From positions 149,769 to 213,768 of the forward strand of contig SFKX01000004.1 in NCBI GenBank assembly GCA_004553625.1: a stretch of DNA of 64,000 nucleotides, written 5' to 3'. Below, one piece after another: positions 8,135-15,672 of this stretch. The notes beneath the pieces are model-generated. The model ran no database searches and was not told where the DNA came from. It was given only the letters and a program-made list of their open reading frames with translations. Each line of letters starts with the position of its first letter. Positions within the stretch are counted from its first letter, which is position 1. The translations under genes were made by a program, and so were the position numbers. The stretch comes from Clostridiales bacterium (GTDB lineage: Bacteria; Bacillota_A; Clostridia; Oscillospirales; Oscillospiraceae).

Positions 8135-8937
8135 AGGCCGTAGACGTTCATGACGATCGTCGCCGCGAGCACCAGGGCGCCCAGGAGCAGGGCGACCCAG
8201 TCGCGCAGCTGCATGTGCAGCCGCTTCATGCGGGTTCTGCCCTCGCCGCCGTGGTAGCAGCGGCTCTCCATGGCCACGGCCAGCTCGTCCGCGCGGCGGA
8301 AGCTGGAGACGAAGAGCGGCACCAAAAGCGGCAGCAGGGCCTTGGCCCGGTCCGTTATCTTGCCCGTCTCGAAGTCCGCGCCCCTTGCCTTCTGCGCGGA
8401 CATGATCTTGTCGGTCTCTTCGATGAGCGTGGGTATGAAGCGGAGCGCCATGCTCATCATCATGCTCATCTCGTGGACGGGGACCTTGAGCTTCTTGAGC
8501 GGCCCGAGCAGGATCTCGAGCCCGTCCGTGAGGGCGATGGGGCTCGTCGTATAGGTGAGGAGGAAGGTTCCGGTTATGAGCATCATTATGCGCACGACCA
8601 TGAGGAAGGCGCGCTTTATGCCGCCGGTCGTTATCGTGAATATCCACCAGTCCGCGAGGACCGCGCCCTCTTTCGTGTAGAAGAGGTTGAGGAAGCCGGT
8701 GAGGATGATGATGAAGATGAGCGGCTTGAGCCCCTTGAGGATGGTCCCGAGCTTTATCCGCGAGACGCCTACGCAGGCCGCCGTGACGACGAACATGAGC
8801 CCGTAGGAGAACCAGTCCACCGCGGTGAAGAGCGCGGCGATGTAGACGATGACGAGGATGAGCTTGGTCCTGGGGTCCAGCCTGTGGACGACGGTATCGC
8901 CCGGGAAGAACTGGCCAAGTGTGATGTCTTTGAGCAT
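8131..8937 (-). CDS. ecfT: Energy-coupling factor transporter transmembrane protein EcfT
   Basis: Membrane scaffold of the group II ECF vitamin/metal importer, linking the two ATPases to interchangeable S components. The 268-residue protein starts with L-K-D-I-T-L-G-Q-F-F-P-G-D-T, typical for EcfT. It has about five hydrophobic helices and the coupling motifs with A-R-G in Q-K-A-R-G-A-D-F near residue 160. It overlaps ecfA2 by one base (TGATG) and truA by four. No S-component gene lies in the window, so substrates cannot be assigned. Confidence 0.94.
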   Translation of the reverse strand: MLKDITLGQFFPGDTVVHRLDPRTKLILVIVYIAALFTAVDWFSYGLMFVVTAACVGVSRIKLGTILKGLKPLIFIIILTGFLNLFYTKEGAVLADWWIFTITTGGIKRAFLMVVRIMMLITGTFLLTYTTSPIALTDGLEILLGPLKKLKVPVHEMSMMMSMALRFIPTLIEETDKIMSAQKARGADFETGKITDRAKALLPLLVPLFVSSFRRADELAVAMESRCYHGGEGRTRMKRLHMQLRDWVALLLGALVLAATIVMNVYGL

Positions 8938-9803
8938 CAGTCCGCCGCCTCCTTTCCGAGCAGGGCCAGGACGGCCCGGCGCAGCTGTTCGGCGGTGTAG
9001 ACGGACTCGGGCAGGGCCGCTCCGCGTTTGCGGAGTTCATCCGCGATGGCGGCGGGCTGGGGCACGTCGAGGCCCATCTCGGTGAGCTCTCTGGCCCTTT
9101 TGAACACGTCCTCCGGCGCGCCGTCCATGGCGATCTGTCCGCCGTGAAAGACGATGAGCCTGTCCGCGATACGTGCGGCGTCGTCCATGCTGTGGGTGAC
9201 GAGCAGGACGGTGGAGCCGGTCTCGCGGCGGTAATCGGTGATGTTTTTGAGTATTCCCTCGCAGCCGGCGGGGTCGAGCCCGGCAGTGGGCTCGTCGAGG
9301 ATGAGGACCTTGGGCCGCATTGCGATGACTCCCGCTATGGCTATGCGCCGCTTCTGCCCGCCGGAGAGCTCCAGCGGGGACTTCTCGAAGAGGTCCTCGG
9401 AGAGCCCGACGAAGCGCGCCGCCTCGCGGACCCGCTCGTCCACCTCGCTCTCGGGGAGCTTCATGTTCTTGGGGCCGAAGGCGATGTCCCTGTATACCGT
9501 CTCCTCAAAGAGCTGGTACTCCGGGTATTGGAACACGAGGCCCACCTTGAAGCGCACGTCCCGCGTGGCCTCCTTCGTTGCGAAGATATCCACGTCCTCG
9601 CAGAAAACGCTGCCGGAGGAGGGCTTCAGCAGTCCGTTCAGGTGCTGGATGAAGGTGCTCTTGCCTGAGCCAGTGTGGCCGATGACGGCGACGAGCTGGC
9701 CCTCGTATATCTCTACGTCTATGTCGTGTATGGCCGTTTTTTCAAAGGGGGTGCCTTCGCTGTAAACGTGGCTCAGCCCCACGGCTCTTATGACCGCGCC
9801 CAT
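8937..9803 (-). CDS. ecfA2: ECF transporter ATP-binding protein EcfA2
   Basis: Second ATPase of the ECF module, 288 residues, starting M-G-A-V-I-R-A-V-G-L-S-H-V-Y. Walker A is GHTGSGKST, the signature is LSGGQKRRIAIAGV, Walker B is V-L-I-L-D-E-P-T-A-G-L-D, and the H-loop is in L-L-V-T-H-S-M-D-D-A. The start is set by the match to family N-termini and by the two-base gap after the ecfA1 stop. An open frame continues upstream but has no ribosome binding site. EcfA1/EcfA2 form a heterodimer that docks on EcfT. Confidence 0.95.
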   Translation of the reverse strand: MGAVIRAVGLSHVYSEGTPFEKTAIHDIDVEIYEGQLVAVIGHTGSGKSTFIQHLNGLLKPSSGSVFCEDVDIFATKEATRDVRFKVGLVFQYPEYQLFEETVYRDIAFGPKNMKLPESEVDERVREAARFVGLSEDLFEKSPLELSGGQKRRIAIAGVIAMRPKVLILDEPTAGLDPAGCEGILKNITDYRRETGSTVLLVTHSMDDAARIADRLIVFHGGQIAMDGAPEDVFKRARELTEMGLDVPQPAAIADELRKRGAALPESVYTAEQLRRAVLALLGKEAAD

Positions 9804-9805
9804 AC

Positions 9806-10654
9806 TCACTGACCCCCGGCCTTTTTGATGGCTGCCATGACGGCGTCGGCGCACTCGCCCACCGTCAGCGCCTCGAGCGGCAGGTCGAAGCCCTCCTGCC
9901 TCAGGCTGTAGATGAGCTCCGTCGTCGCGGGGACGGAGAGCCCCTCGCTCCGCAGCAGCTCGACCTGGGAAAAGACCTCCCTGGGCGAACCGTCCGCGAC
10001 TATCGCGCCCTCGGACATGACGATGAGCCTGTCCGCGCCCACGCATTCGGACATGTGGTGGGTGATGAGGACGACGGTCATGCCCTTTTCGCGGCAGAGC
10101 CGCGTCACCGTGGCGACGACCTCGCGCCTGCCGACGGGGTCGAGCATAGCGGTGGGCTCGTCCAGGACGACACAGCGCGGCTGCATGGCGAGCACGCCGG
10201 CGATGGCGACGCGCTGTTTCTGCCCGCCGGAGAGCAGGTGCGGGGCATGGAGCCTGTATTCGTACATGCCGACCGTCTTTAGCGCCTCGTCCACTCTGCG
10301 GCGTATCTCCTCCGAGGGAACGCCGAGGTTCTCCGGCGCGAAGGCGACGTCGTCCTCGACGACGTTTGCGACGATCTGGTTATCAGGGTTCTGGAACACC
10401 ATGCCCACCGTGCGGCGGATGTCCAGCAGCCGCTCCTCGTCGGCGGTGTCGATGCCGTCCACGTAGACCTTGCCCGAAGAGGGCAGGAGGATGGCGTTCA
10501 TGAGCTTTGCCAGGGTGGATTTACCGGAGCCGTTGTGTCCCAGGACGGCGACGAAGCTGCCCTCCTCTATCTCGAGGTCGATGCCGTGCAGGGTCTCCTG
10601 TTCGTCCCCGGGGTAGCTGTAGTGCAGGCGCTCCGCCCTTATTATTGGCTGCAT
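9806..10654 (-). CDS. ecfA1: ECF transporter ATP-binding protein EcfA1
   Basis: First ATPase of the ECF module, 282 residues from M-Q-P-I-I-R-A-E-R-L-H-Y-S-Y-P-G. Walker A is GHNGSGKST, the signature is LSGGQKQRVAIAGV, Walker B is C-V-V-L-D-E-P-T-A-M-L-D, and the H-loop is in L-I-T-H-H-M-S-E. GGGAG about 11 bases upstream is the only candidate ribosome binding site, a slightly long spacing. The gene follows the methyltransferase by eight bases, so the whole block from 11.5 to 5.8 kb is probably one operon. Confidence 0.94.
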   Translation of the reverse strand: MQPIIRAERLHYSYPGDEQETLHGIDLEIEEGSFVAVLGHNGSGKSTLAKLMNAILLPSSGKVYVDGIDTADEERLLDIRRTVGMVFQNPDNQIVANVVEDDVAFAPENLGVPSEEIRRRVDEALKTVGMYEYRLHAPHLLSGGQKQRVAIAGVLAMQPRCVVLDEPTAMLDPVGRREVVATVTRLCREKGMTVVLITHHMSECVGADRLIVMSEGAIVADGSPREVFSQVELLRSEGLSVPATTELIYSLRQEGFDLPLEALTVGECADAVMAAIKKAGGQ

Positions 10655-10662
10655 ACGACTAG

Positions 10663-11529
10663 TCACTCCCCGCGCTCCCAGCGGCATGCGGCTCCTGCCG
10701 GCAGGCACAGGCCCGTCGCGGTGACGGGCAGGCCCAGTTCCCGGCTCTCCGAGCGGCCGCCGAAGCGCTTAGTAAAGATGCTCTCGCTGATATAGGTCAG
10801 CACCGAGGGCGAAAGCCCCGTGGTGTAGGAATTGATGATGACGAAGAGCGGGTCGTCCGAGAGGACGCCCGAGACCAGGCTGACAAAGTCCCAGAGGCTG
10901 TCCTCGAGCTTCCAGACCTCGCCTCCGGGGCCGCGCCCGTAGCTGGGCGGGTCCATGATGACGGCGTCGTAGCGCCGCCCGCGGCGTATCTCGCGCTCTA
11001 CGAACTTGGCGCAGTCGTCCACTATCCAGCGGACGGGCCTGTCCGCCACTCCGGAGGCGGCGGCGTTTTCCTTCGCCCAGGCGACCATGCCCTTTGCGGC
11101 GTCCACGTGGCAGACGGAGGCCCCGGCGCGCAGAGCGGCGACAGTCGCCGCGCCGGTGTAGGCGAAGAGGTTCAAAACGCTCACGGGCCTGCCCGCCGCC
11201 CTTATGCTGCGCATGATGTAGTCCCAGTTTGCGGCCTGCTCCGGGAAGATGCCCGTGTGCTTGAAGTTCATGGGCTTCACGTTGAAGCGGAGCTCGCCGT
11301 AGCCTATCTGCCAGCTCTGGGGCAGGCGGCGCTTGTCCCAGGCCCCGCCGCCGGACTCGCTGCGGGTATATTTCCCGTCGCAGCCCTTCCAGCGCGGGTC
11401 GCGCCTGGGCGTCTGCCAGATGGCCTGGGGGTCCGGCCGCACGAGAGTATAGCCGCCCCAGCGCTCCAGCTTTTCCCCGCCCGAGCAGTCTATAAGCTCA
11501 TAATCTTTCCAGCCCTCAGCTATCCACAT
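10663..11529 (-). CDS. Class I SAM-dependent methyltransferase (RlmI/COG1092-like)
   Basis: Predicted RNA methyltransferase of 288 residues. Motif I is V-L-N-L-F-A-Y-T-G-A-A-T-V-A-A-L-R-A-G-A near residue 120, the acidic motif II is C-H-V-D-A-A-K-G, and motif IV is M-D-P-P-S-Y-G-R-G. The D-P-P-S-[FY] and N-L-F-A-Y-T-G signatures are those of the RlmI/RlmK-type rRNA cytosine or guanine methyltransferases. There is no N-terminal PUA domain, so this is the short form. It is the first gene of the ecf-truA operon. The exact target base cannot be inferred. Confidence 0.82.
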   Translation of the reverse strand: MWIAEGWKDYELIDCSGGEKLERWGGYTLVRPDPQAIWQTPRRDPRWKGCDGKYTRSESGGGAWDKRRLPQSWQIGYGELRFNVKPMNFKHTGIFPEQAANWDYIMRSIRAAGRPVSVLNLFAYTGAATVAALRAGASVCHVDAAKGMVAWAKENAAASGVADRPVRWIVDDCAKFVEREIRRGRRYDAVIMDPPSYGRGPGGEVWKLEDSLWDFVSLVSGVLSDDPLFVIINSYTTGLSPSVLTYISESIFTKRFGGRSESRELGLPVTATGLCLPAGAACRWERGE

Positions 11530-11603
11530 GACAAAACTCCCCCGCGCTCAGTAATCACGTATTATACCATGCCGCGCGCGCGAGGTCAATGCGTTCAGCG
11601 AGA

Positions 11604-13712
11604 TTAAGCCCCCTCCAGCAGCCATTCCGCGGCGATGAGCGGGGCCGTTTCGTTCCTGAAACGGAGCGTTGCCGCGGCGCCCGTCCGCAGCGGGCTCTCG
11701 CCCCAGCCGAGCTCCACCGTCACGGAAGGTATGCCCAGCTCTCCGGCGCACCAGTCCTTGTAGCCCCCGGCGTCCAGCTCCTCCGTATCGCCGAGCCCGT
11801 AGCCCGCCGCCGCGCCCAGGGCCTCCGCCAGACTGAGTGAGGCCGCGTTCACCTCCGCGGCGGCCCCGGCGTAGTCGGCGTAGATGACGCTGCCCGCCGT
11901 GTGGTAGCTTATCGTCGCGTCCGGCATGAGCGCGCGCGTGTACTCCGCCAGCGCCCGGCTCTCCGGCTGGTCCTCCGGCACCGAGCCGCGCCAGCCCTCC
12001 GCCGAGGGCGCGCTCCGCCCGTCGAGCAGTTCCCAGCCCGCGTCGAAGTTGCGGTTGAGGTCCACGCCTGCGGCGTTCGCCTTCCAGGTCCGGGCATAGG
12101 CCTCCTCGCCCGGCTCCGTCAGGCCCGCCGCGAGGTCGGACTCGTATATCGCCTCCTGCGCCGCGCCCAGCCGGCCCGTCCGGCTTATCTCCACCCCGTC
12201 CGGGTTCACCATGGGTATGAAATGGAAGCGGGTGCCCTCCGGGACCCCCGCCTCCAGCAGATACTCTATCTGGCAGAGAACGACATAGCTGCTCAGGCCC
12301 TCCCTGCCGTGTATGCCGCCCTGTATGAGCAGCTCGCGCTCCGCCCCGGCCGCGCCGACCACGGCGAGCGCTATGCTCCGTCCCTCGGCGCTCTCGCCGA
12401 TGGAGCCCAGCTCCAGCTGCCCCGGATATGCCTCCGCCAGCCGCTGGAGCCCTTCCTCCAGGTCCTCGCAGCCGAAGGCCGAGGTCGGCGCGGCGGAGTC
12501 GGACTTCGGCACTATGTAGGTCGAGAGCACATAGCCGCGCTGCCCGGCGTATTCCACATAGGCAAAGCCGCCCTCGAAGCGGATGAGCGTCATCTCCGCG
12601 CCCCTGGGGATGGTGGTTATGGCCTCCGCGCCGACGTCCGGCGCGCTGCGCAGGGTGATGAACTCCTCGCAGTCCGCGATGAAGAGCTCGCCCGCCCCGG
12701 CCTGGGCCTGAGTCTGGCCCTGCTCCTGCGACCCGGAGCCGTCCGCCGCCGTTATGCTCCAGAGCTGGGCGATCTGGGGCGCGAGCCTGTCGTAGCTCCA
12801 GAGCCTGGAGCTGCGCTCCGGGCTGTTCGGGTCGTATACCTTGAAGCCCAGGAGGTTCGCGCCGTAGATGACGATGAAATGTCCGCTGGTCGTGAAGTCG
12901 CCGGGCAGCATGGAGGCGATGATGACCTCGCCCGCCTCCAGGCGCTCGCGCAGCGCGGTCCTGCCTGCGCTGATGGCCTCACCCCGGAGGCCGAACATCT
13001 CCGCGCCCTCGGTGAAGAGGGACCAGGCCGTGCCGGAGCCCGGGACGTAGTGGCCCGCGGCCTCGGCGGCGTCCGCGATGCGTGCGGGCGTGAGCCGCGC
13101 GTCTCCCGTGAGTCCCATGGCCGCCATGGAAAGGCAGGTAGGCCCGCATGCCGTGAAGCCCATGACCGAGCTGCCGTAGCCGTGGAAGCACCAGCGCGCG
13201 TCGTACTGCAGCAGATAGGGCAGCTCGCCCTCCTCCAGCTCTATCCTCGCGTCCAGGCCGGACTCATCCGGCTCCCGGAAGGGCGTGAGCAGCACGAAGG
13301 GGGTCTTTTCCGCGCCGCCGAGCGCCGTCTTGACGGCCTCCTCAGTGTAGATGCCGATGTGCCGGGCCATGAACTCCAGCTCCTCGGCCCATTCCGGGGC
13401 CTCCTTGGCCAGGGCGCGCAGCTGTTCCGCCTCCTGCGCGCCGCACTCGTCCAGATACATCTCCGGGCTCACCTGCGCCCCCAGGGACGCGAGGTCGTAT
13501 GTGAATTCCGTGTCCGTGTTGCCGAGGTCCAGGCGCACTGGCAGGCCGAAACCGCCGAAGCCGTCCGTCAGCCGCCAGGCCGCATAGAGCCCCAGGCAGA
13601 TGAATACCAGCGCGAAAAGCGGCCCGAGACAGCCGCGCCGTCTCCTGCGCCTGCGCCTGCGCCGCCTCCGCACGGGCTCTTCCATGTATTCGACTTCCCT
13701 GAAATTAGACAT
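11604..13712 (-). CDS. Membrane-anchored C39-like / SH3b / M14 carboxypeptidase fusion
   Basis: Multi-domain surface protein of 702 residues. Residues 15-26 are twelve consecutive arginines, followed by one transmembrane helix (about 31-48), giving a cytoplasmic N-terminus. A C39-like cysteine peptidase domain (about 163-320) has Cys189 in A-C-G-P-T-C, His278 in S-G-H-F-I-V and a D-P-N at 294. A bacterial SH3 domain follows (about 343-402). The C-terminal M14 zinc carboxypeptidase domain (about 415-700) has zinc ligands His468/Glu471 in H-G-R-E and His603 in S-Y-H-T, N-P-D-G, the N-R-N-F substrate loop and catalytic Glu667 in T-V-E-L-G. All key residues are present, suggesting a two-enzyme wall hydrolase, perhaps acting on peptidoglycan stem peptides (inference). 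Confidence 0.86.
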   Translation of the reverse strand: MSNFREVEYMEEPVRRRRRRRRRRRRGCLGPLFALVFICLGLYAAWRLTDGFGGFGLPVRLDLGNTDTEFTYDLASLGAQVSPEMYLDECGAQEAEQLRALAKEAPEWAEELEFMARHIGIYTEEAVKTALGGAEKTPFVLLTPFREPDESGLDARIELEEGELPYLLQYDARWCFHGYGSSVMGFTACGPTCLSMAAMGLTGDARLTPARIADAAEAAGHYVPGSGTAWSLFTEGAEMFGLRGEAISAGRTALRERLEAGEVIIASMLPGDFTTSGHFIVIYGANLLGFKVYDPNSPERSSRLWSYDRLAPQIAQLWSITAADGSGSQEQGQTQAQAGAGELFIADCEEFITLRSAPDVGAEAITTIPRGAEMTLIRFEGGFAYVEYAGQRGYVLSTYIVPKSDSAAPTSAFGCEDLEEGLQRLAEAYPGQLELGSIGESAEGRSIALAVVGAAGAERELLIQGGIHGREGLSSYVVLCQIEYLLEAGVPEGTRFHFIPMVNPDGVEISRTGRLGAAQEAIYESDLAAGLTEPGEEAYARTWKANAAGVDLNRNFDAGWELLDGRSAPSAEGWRGSVPEDQPESRALAEYTRALMPDATISYHTAGSVIYADYAGAAAEVNAASLSLAEALGAAAGYGLGDTEELDAGGYKDWCAGELGIPSVTVELGWGESPLRTGAAATLRFRNETAPLIAAEWLLEGA

Positions 13713-13875
13713 GCGGATTCTCTCTTTCCGTATTAAATCACATAATACAGATTATATTCCAGGCCCCGCTCCTTGTCAAGCGGAGGCCGTTTCCCGGTCC
13801 GCGGCGGGGGTATAAACGGGATATCAAGGTTTTGCCCCGGGGCGTTAAGAAGCCGATAAGATATGGCTTTTGCGA

Positions 13876-13904
13876 TTGAAAGAGCGAAAATCCTCCTTTA
13901 TAAT
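13876..13904 (+). promoter_or_regulatory. Sigma-A promoter of the sodium symporter gene
   Basis: TTGAAA (13876-13881), 17-base spacer, TATAAT (13899-13904). A small hairpin with arms ACCGGG/CCCGGT (13911-13930) lies in the 5' leader, followed by AAGGAGG before the ATG at 13959. The rest of the 245-base gap to the divergent peptidase gene shows nothing else I recognise. Confidence 0.85.
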
Positions 13905-13958
13905 CGCCTTACCGGGCCTGGAAACCCGGTTGGGAGTGATAGAAAAAGGAGGAAAGTT

Positions 13959-15353
13959 ATGGAACACAAACGTGGTAATTGGGGAAGCAACTTCGGCTTC
14001 CTGATGGCGGCCGTCGGCTCTGCCGTCGGACTGGGCAACCTCTGGGGCTTCCCGTATAAGATGGGCGCGAACGGCGGTTTCGCGTTCCTGGTCGTTTACC
14101 TTCTGCTGGTACTGTTCGTCGGCTTCATGGTCATGATAGGCGAGCTGGCGCTGGGCCGCAAGTCGGGCCTCGGCGTCGTCGGGACCTACAAGAAGCTCTC
14201 GAAGGAGGTCCGCTGGCTGGGCTGGCTAGGCATAGCCTCCGCCTTCCTCATCATGAGCTTCTACACCGTCCTCGGCGGCTACGTCACGAAGTACATCGTT
14301 GTAAACCTTGGCGACATCTTCGGCGCGTCCTGGGGCAGCGGCGGCGCCGCGGCAGGCGACCTCTTCAACGGCCTGCTGACGAACCAGGTGGAGTCCATCG
14401 TCTACAGCGTCATATTCCTTGCGCTGACCTGCATCATAGTCATGGGCGGCATCTCGGGCGGCATAGAGAAGTTCACGAAATACGCCATGCCCGCGCTCTT
14501 TGTCATGCTGCTGGTGGTCATCATCCGCTCGGTCACTCTGCCGGGCGCGGGCGAGGGCCTGCGCTTCATGCTGGTGCCGAACCTGCAGCCGCTCAAGGAC
14601 GACTTCATGGCCGTCATCGCCTCGGCCGGCGGGCAGATGTTCTTCTCGCTCTCGCTGGGCATGGGCGCCATGATAACCTACGGCTCCTACCTCCAGAAGA
14701 AGGAGAATATCGAGAAAAACGCACTCATCGTTGTCTGCTCGGATACGCTGGTCGCCGTCATGGCCGCCTTTGCCATCCTGCCCGCGGCCATCGCCCTGGG
14801 CGGTGAGGACGCCGCCATGTCCGGCCCGAGCCTGCTGTTCGTAACGCTGCAGGACGTGTTCGCGGCGATGGGCAGCTTCGGCCCCGTGTTCGGCCTCATT
14901 TTCTACATACTCGTCTTTATCGCGGCGATCACCTCCGCCATCTCGCTGGTCGAGGTCGTCACCACCTTCTATATCGACAAGGCACACGCCAAGGGCCAGC
15001 CCGGCAACCGCAAGAAGTATACCATCCTCACCTGCCTGGCCATCCTGGTCCTGGCCGTGATCGTGGCGGCGGACGGCCTGGGCTCCAACGGGCTCTGGCA
15101 GCCGCTGGGCTACTGCTGGCTCGACTTCATGGACCTCTGGTCCGAGGGCATCATGATGCCGCTGGGCGCGCTGTTCATGTGCATCTTCATCGGCTACGAA
15201 TACAAGGTCGATACCCTCGCGGAGGAGATAGAGCAAAACGGCAACGTGTTCAAAACAAAGAAGGTCTACGCCGTCTGCTGCAAGATCGTCGTGCCTCTGG
15301 CGATGTTCCTCGTGCTCTTCGGCCAGCTGCAGGCCTTCGGCATCATCAAGTGA
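13959..15353 (+). CDS. Sodium-dependent transporter, NSS (SNF) family
   Basis: Sodium-coupled amino-acid symporter of the neurotransmitter:sodium symporter family, 464 residues with about 11 transmembrane helices, the usual bacterial form. The N-terminus has the family signature G-S-A-V-G-L-G-N-L-W-G-F-P-Y near residue 18, which lines the sodium and substrate site, followed by G-A-N-G-G-F-A-F. The start at 13959 follows AAGGAGG by 6 bases. An in-frame ATG 96 bases upstream lies in the promoter region and is rejected. Substrate cannot be read from sequence; bacterial relatives carry tryptophan, tyrosine or branched amino acids. Confidence 0.93.
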   Translation: MEHKRGNWGSNFGFLMAAVGSAVGLGNLWGFPYKMGANGGFAFLVVYLLLVLFVGFMVMIGELALGRKSGLGVVGTYKKLSKEVRWLGWLGIASAFLIMSFYTVLGGYVTKYIVVNLGDIFGASWGSGGAAAGDLFNGLLTNQVESIVYSVIFLALTCIIVMGGISGGIEKFTKYAMPALFVMLLVVIIRSVTLPGAGEGLRFMLVPNLQPLKDDFMAVIASAGGQMFFSLSLGMGAMITYGSYLQKKENIEKNALIVVCSDTLVAVMAAFAILPAAIALGGEDAAMSGPSLLFVTLQDVFAAMGSFGPVFGLIFYILVFIAAITSAISLVEVVTTFYIDKAHAKGQPGNRKKYTILTCLAILVLAVIVAADGLGSNGLWQPLGYCWLDFMDLWSEGIMMPLGALFMCIFIGYEYKVDTLAEEIEQNGNVFKTKKVYAVCCKIVVPLAMFLVLFGQLQAFGIIK

Positions 15354-15384
15354 TAATTCCTCTCCCACCATATTCCTCACATCA

Positions 15385-15408
15385 GCCGCCCGGCACATGC
15401 CGGGCGGC
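15385..15408. repeat. 24-bp palindrome, copy 1
   Basis: Arms GCCGCCCGGC and GCCGGGCGGC around CATG form a perfect 24-base palindrome shortly after the symporter stop. An identical copy is at 15577-15600; together they bracket a 168-base segment containing a dispersed repeat. A hairpin here could also end symporter transcription, although no T-run follows. Confidence 0.85.
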
Positions 15409-15449
15409 AAAGTATGTCTAAAAAGCCTCGCAGAGTTTTGCGGCCACAG

Positions 15450-15556
15450 CCGCGAAATAAAGTCCGATCCGTTTTTCCCGGGGGCGTGTACCTCGGGAAA
15501 AACACTTCTCGCGCAGCGGAGTGTCGAGCAAAGCGAGGCATGAAGCGCAGCGCAAA
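15450..15556 (+). repeat. Dispersed structured intergenic repeat, copy 1
   Basis: This segment is homologous, as reverse complement, to 29950-30056. Shared blocks are CCGCGAAATAAA, GGCGTGTAC, AAACTTCTCGCG-like sequence, GTCGAGCAAAGCGAGGC and AGCGCAGCGCAA. A hairpin has arms GTTTTTCCCGGG (15471-15482) and CTCGGGAAAAAC (15492-15503) with loop GGCGTGTAC. The stem sequence differs from copy 2 but pairing is kept. No protein-coding potential is evident. The 319-base gap between the symporter and the pseudokinase holds only this element and the two palindromes. Confidence 0.8.
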
Positions 15557-15576
15557 GCCTTCTCCTGAAAAGCAGA

Positions 15577-15600
15577 GCCGCCCGGCACATGCCGGGCGGC
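15577..15600. repeat. 24-bp palindrome, copy 2
   Basis: Identical to the palindrome at 15385-15408, with flanking CAGCCG/CAGAGCCG context also similar. It closes the 15409-15576 segment on its right side. Confidence 0.85.
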
Positions 15601-15672
15601 GTCCTTGTGGTTGACTTGAGCTTTTGGCTGTGATATCCTGTTGACATAATACCCGAGAAATGGGGAGAGGCA

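Noticed and set aside
8135..9040. Upstream extension of truA in the same frame
   Set aside because: The extension lies over ecfT in another frame, and the family N-terminus and the ATGA overlap fix the start at 8134.
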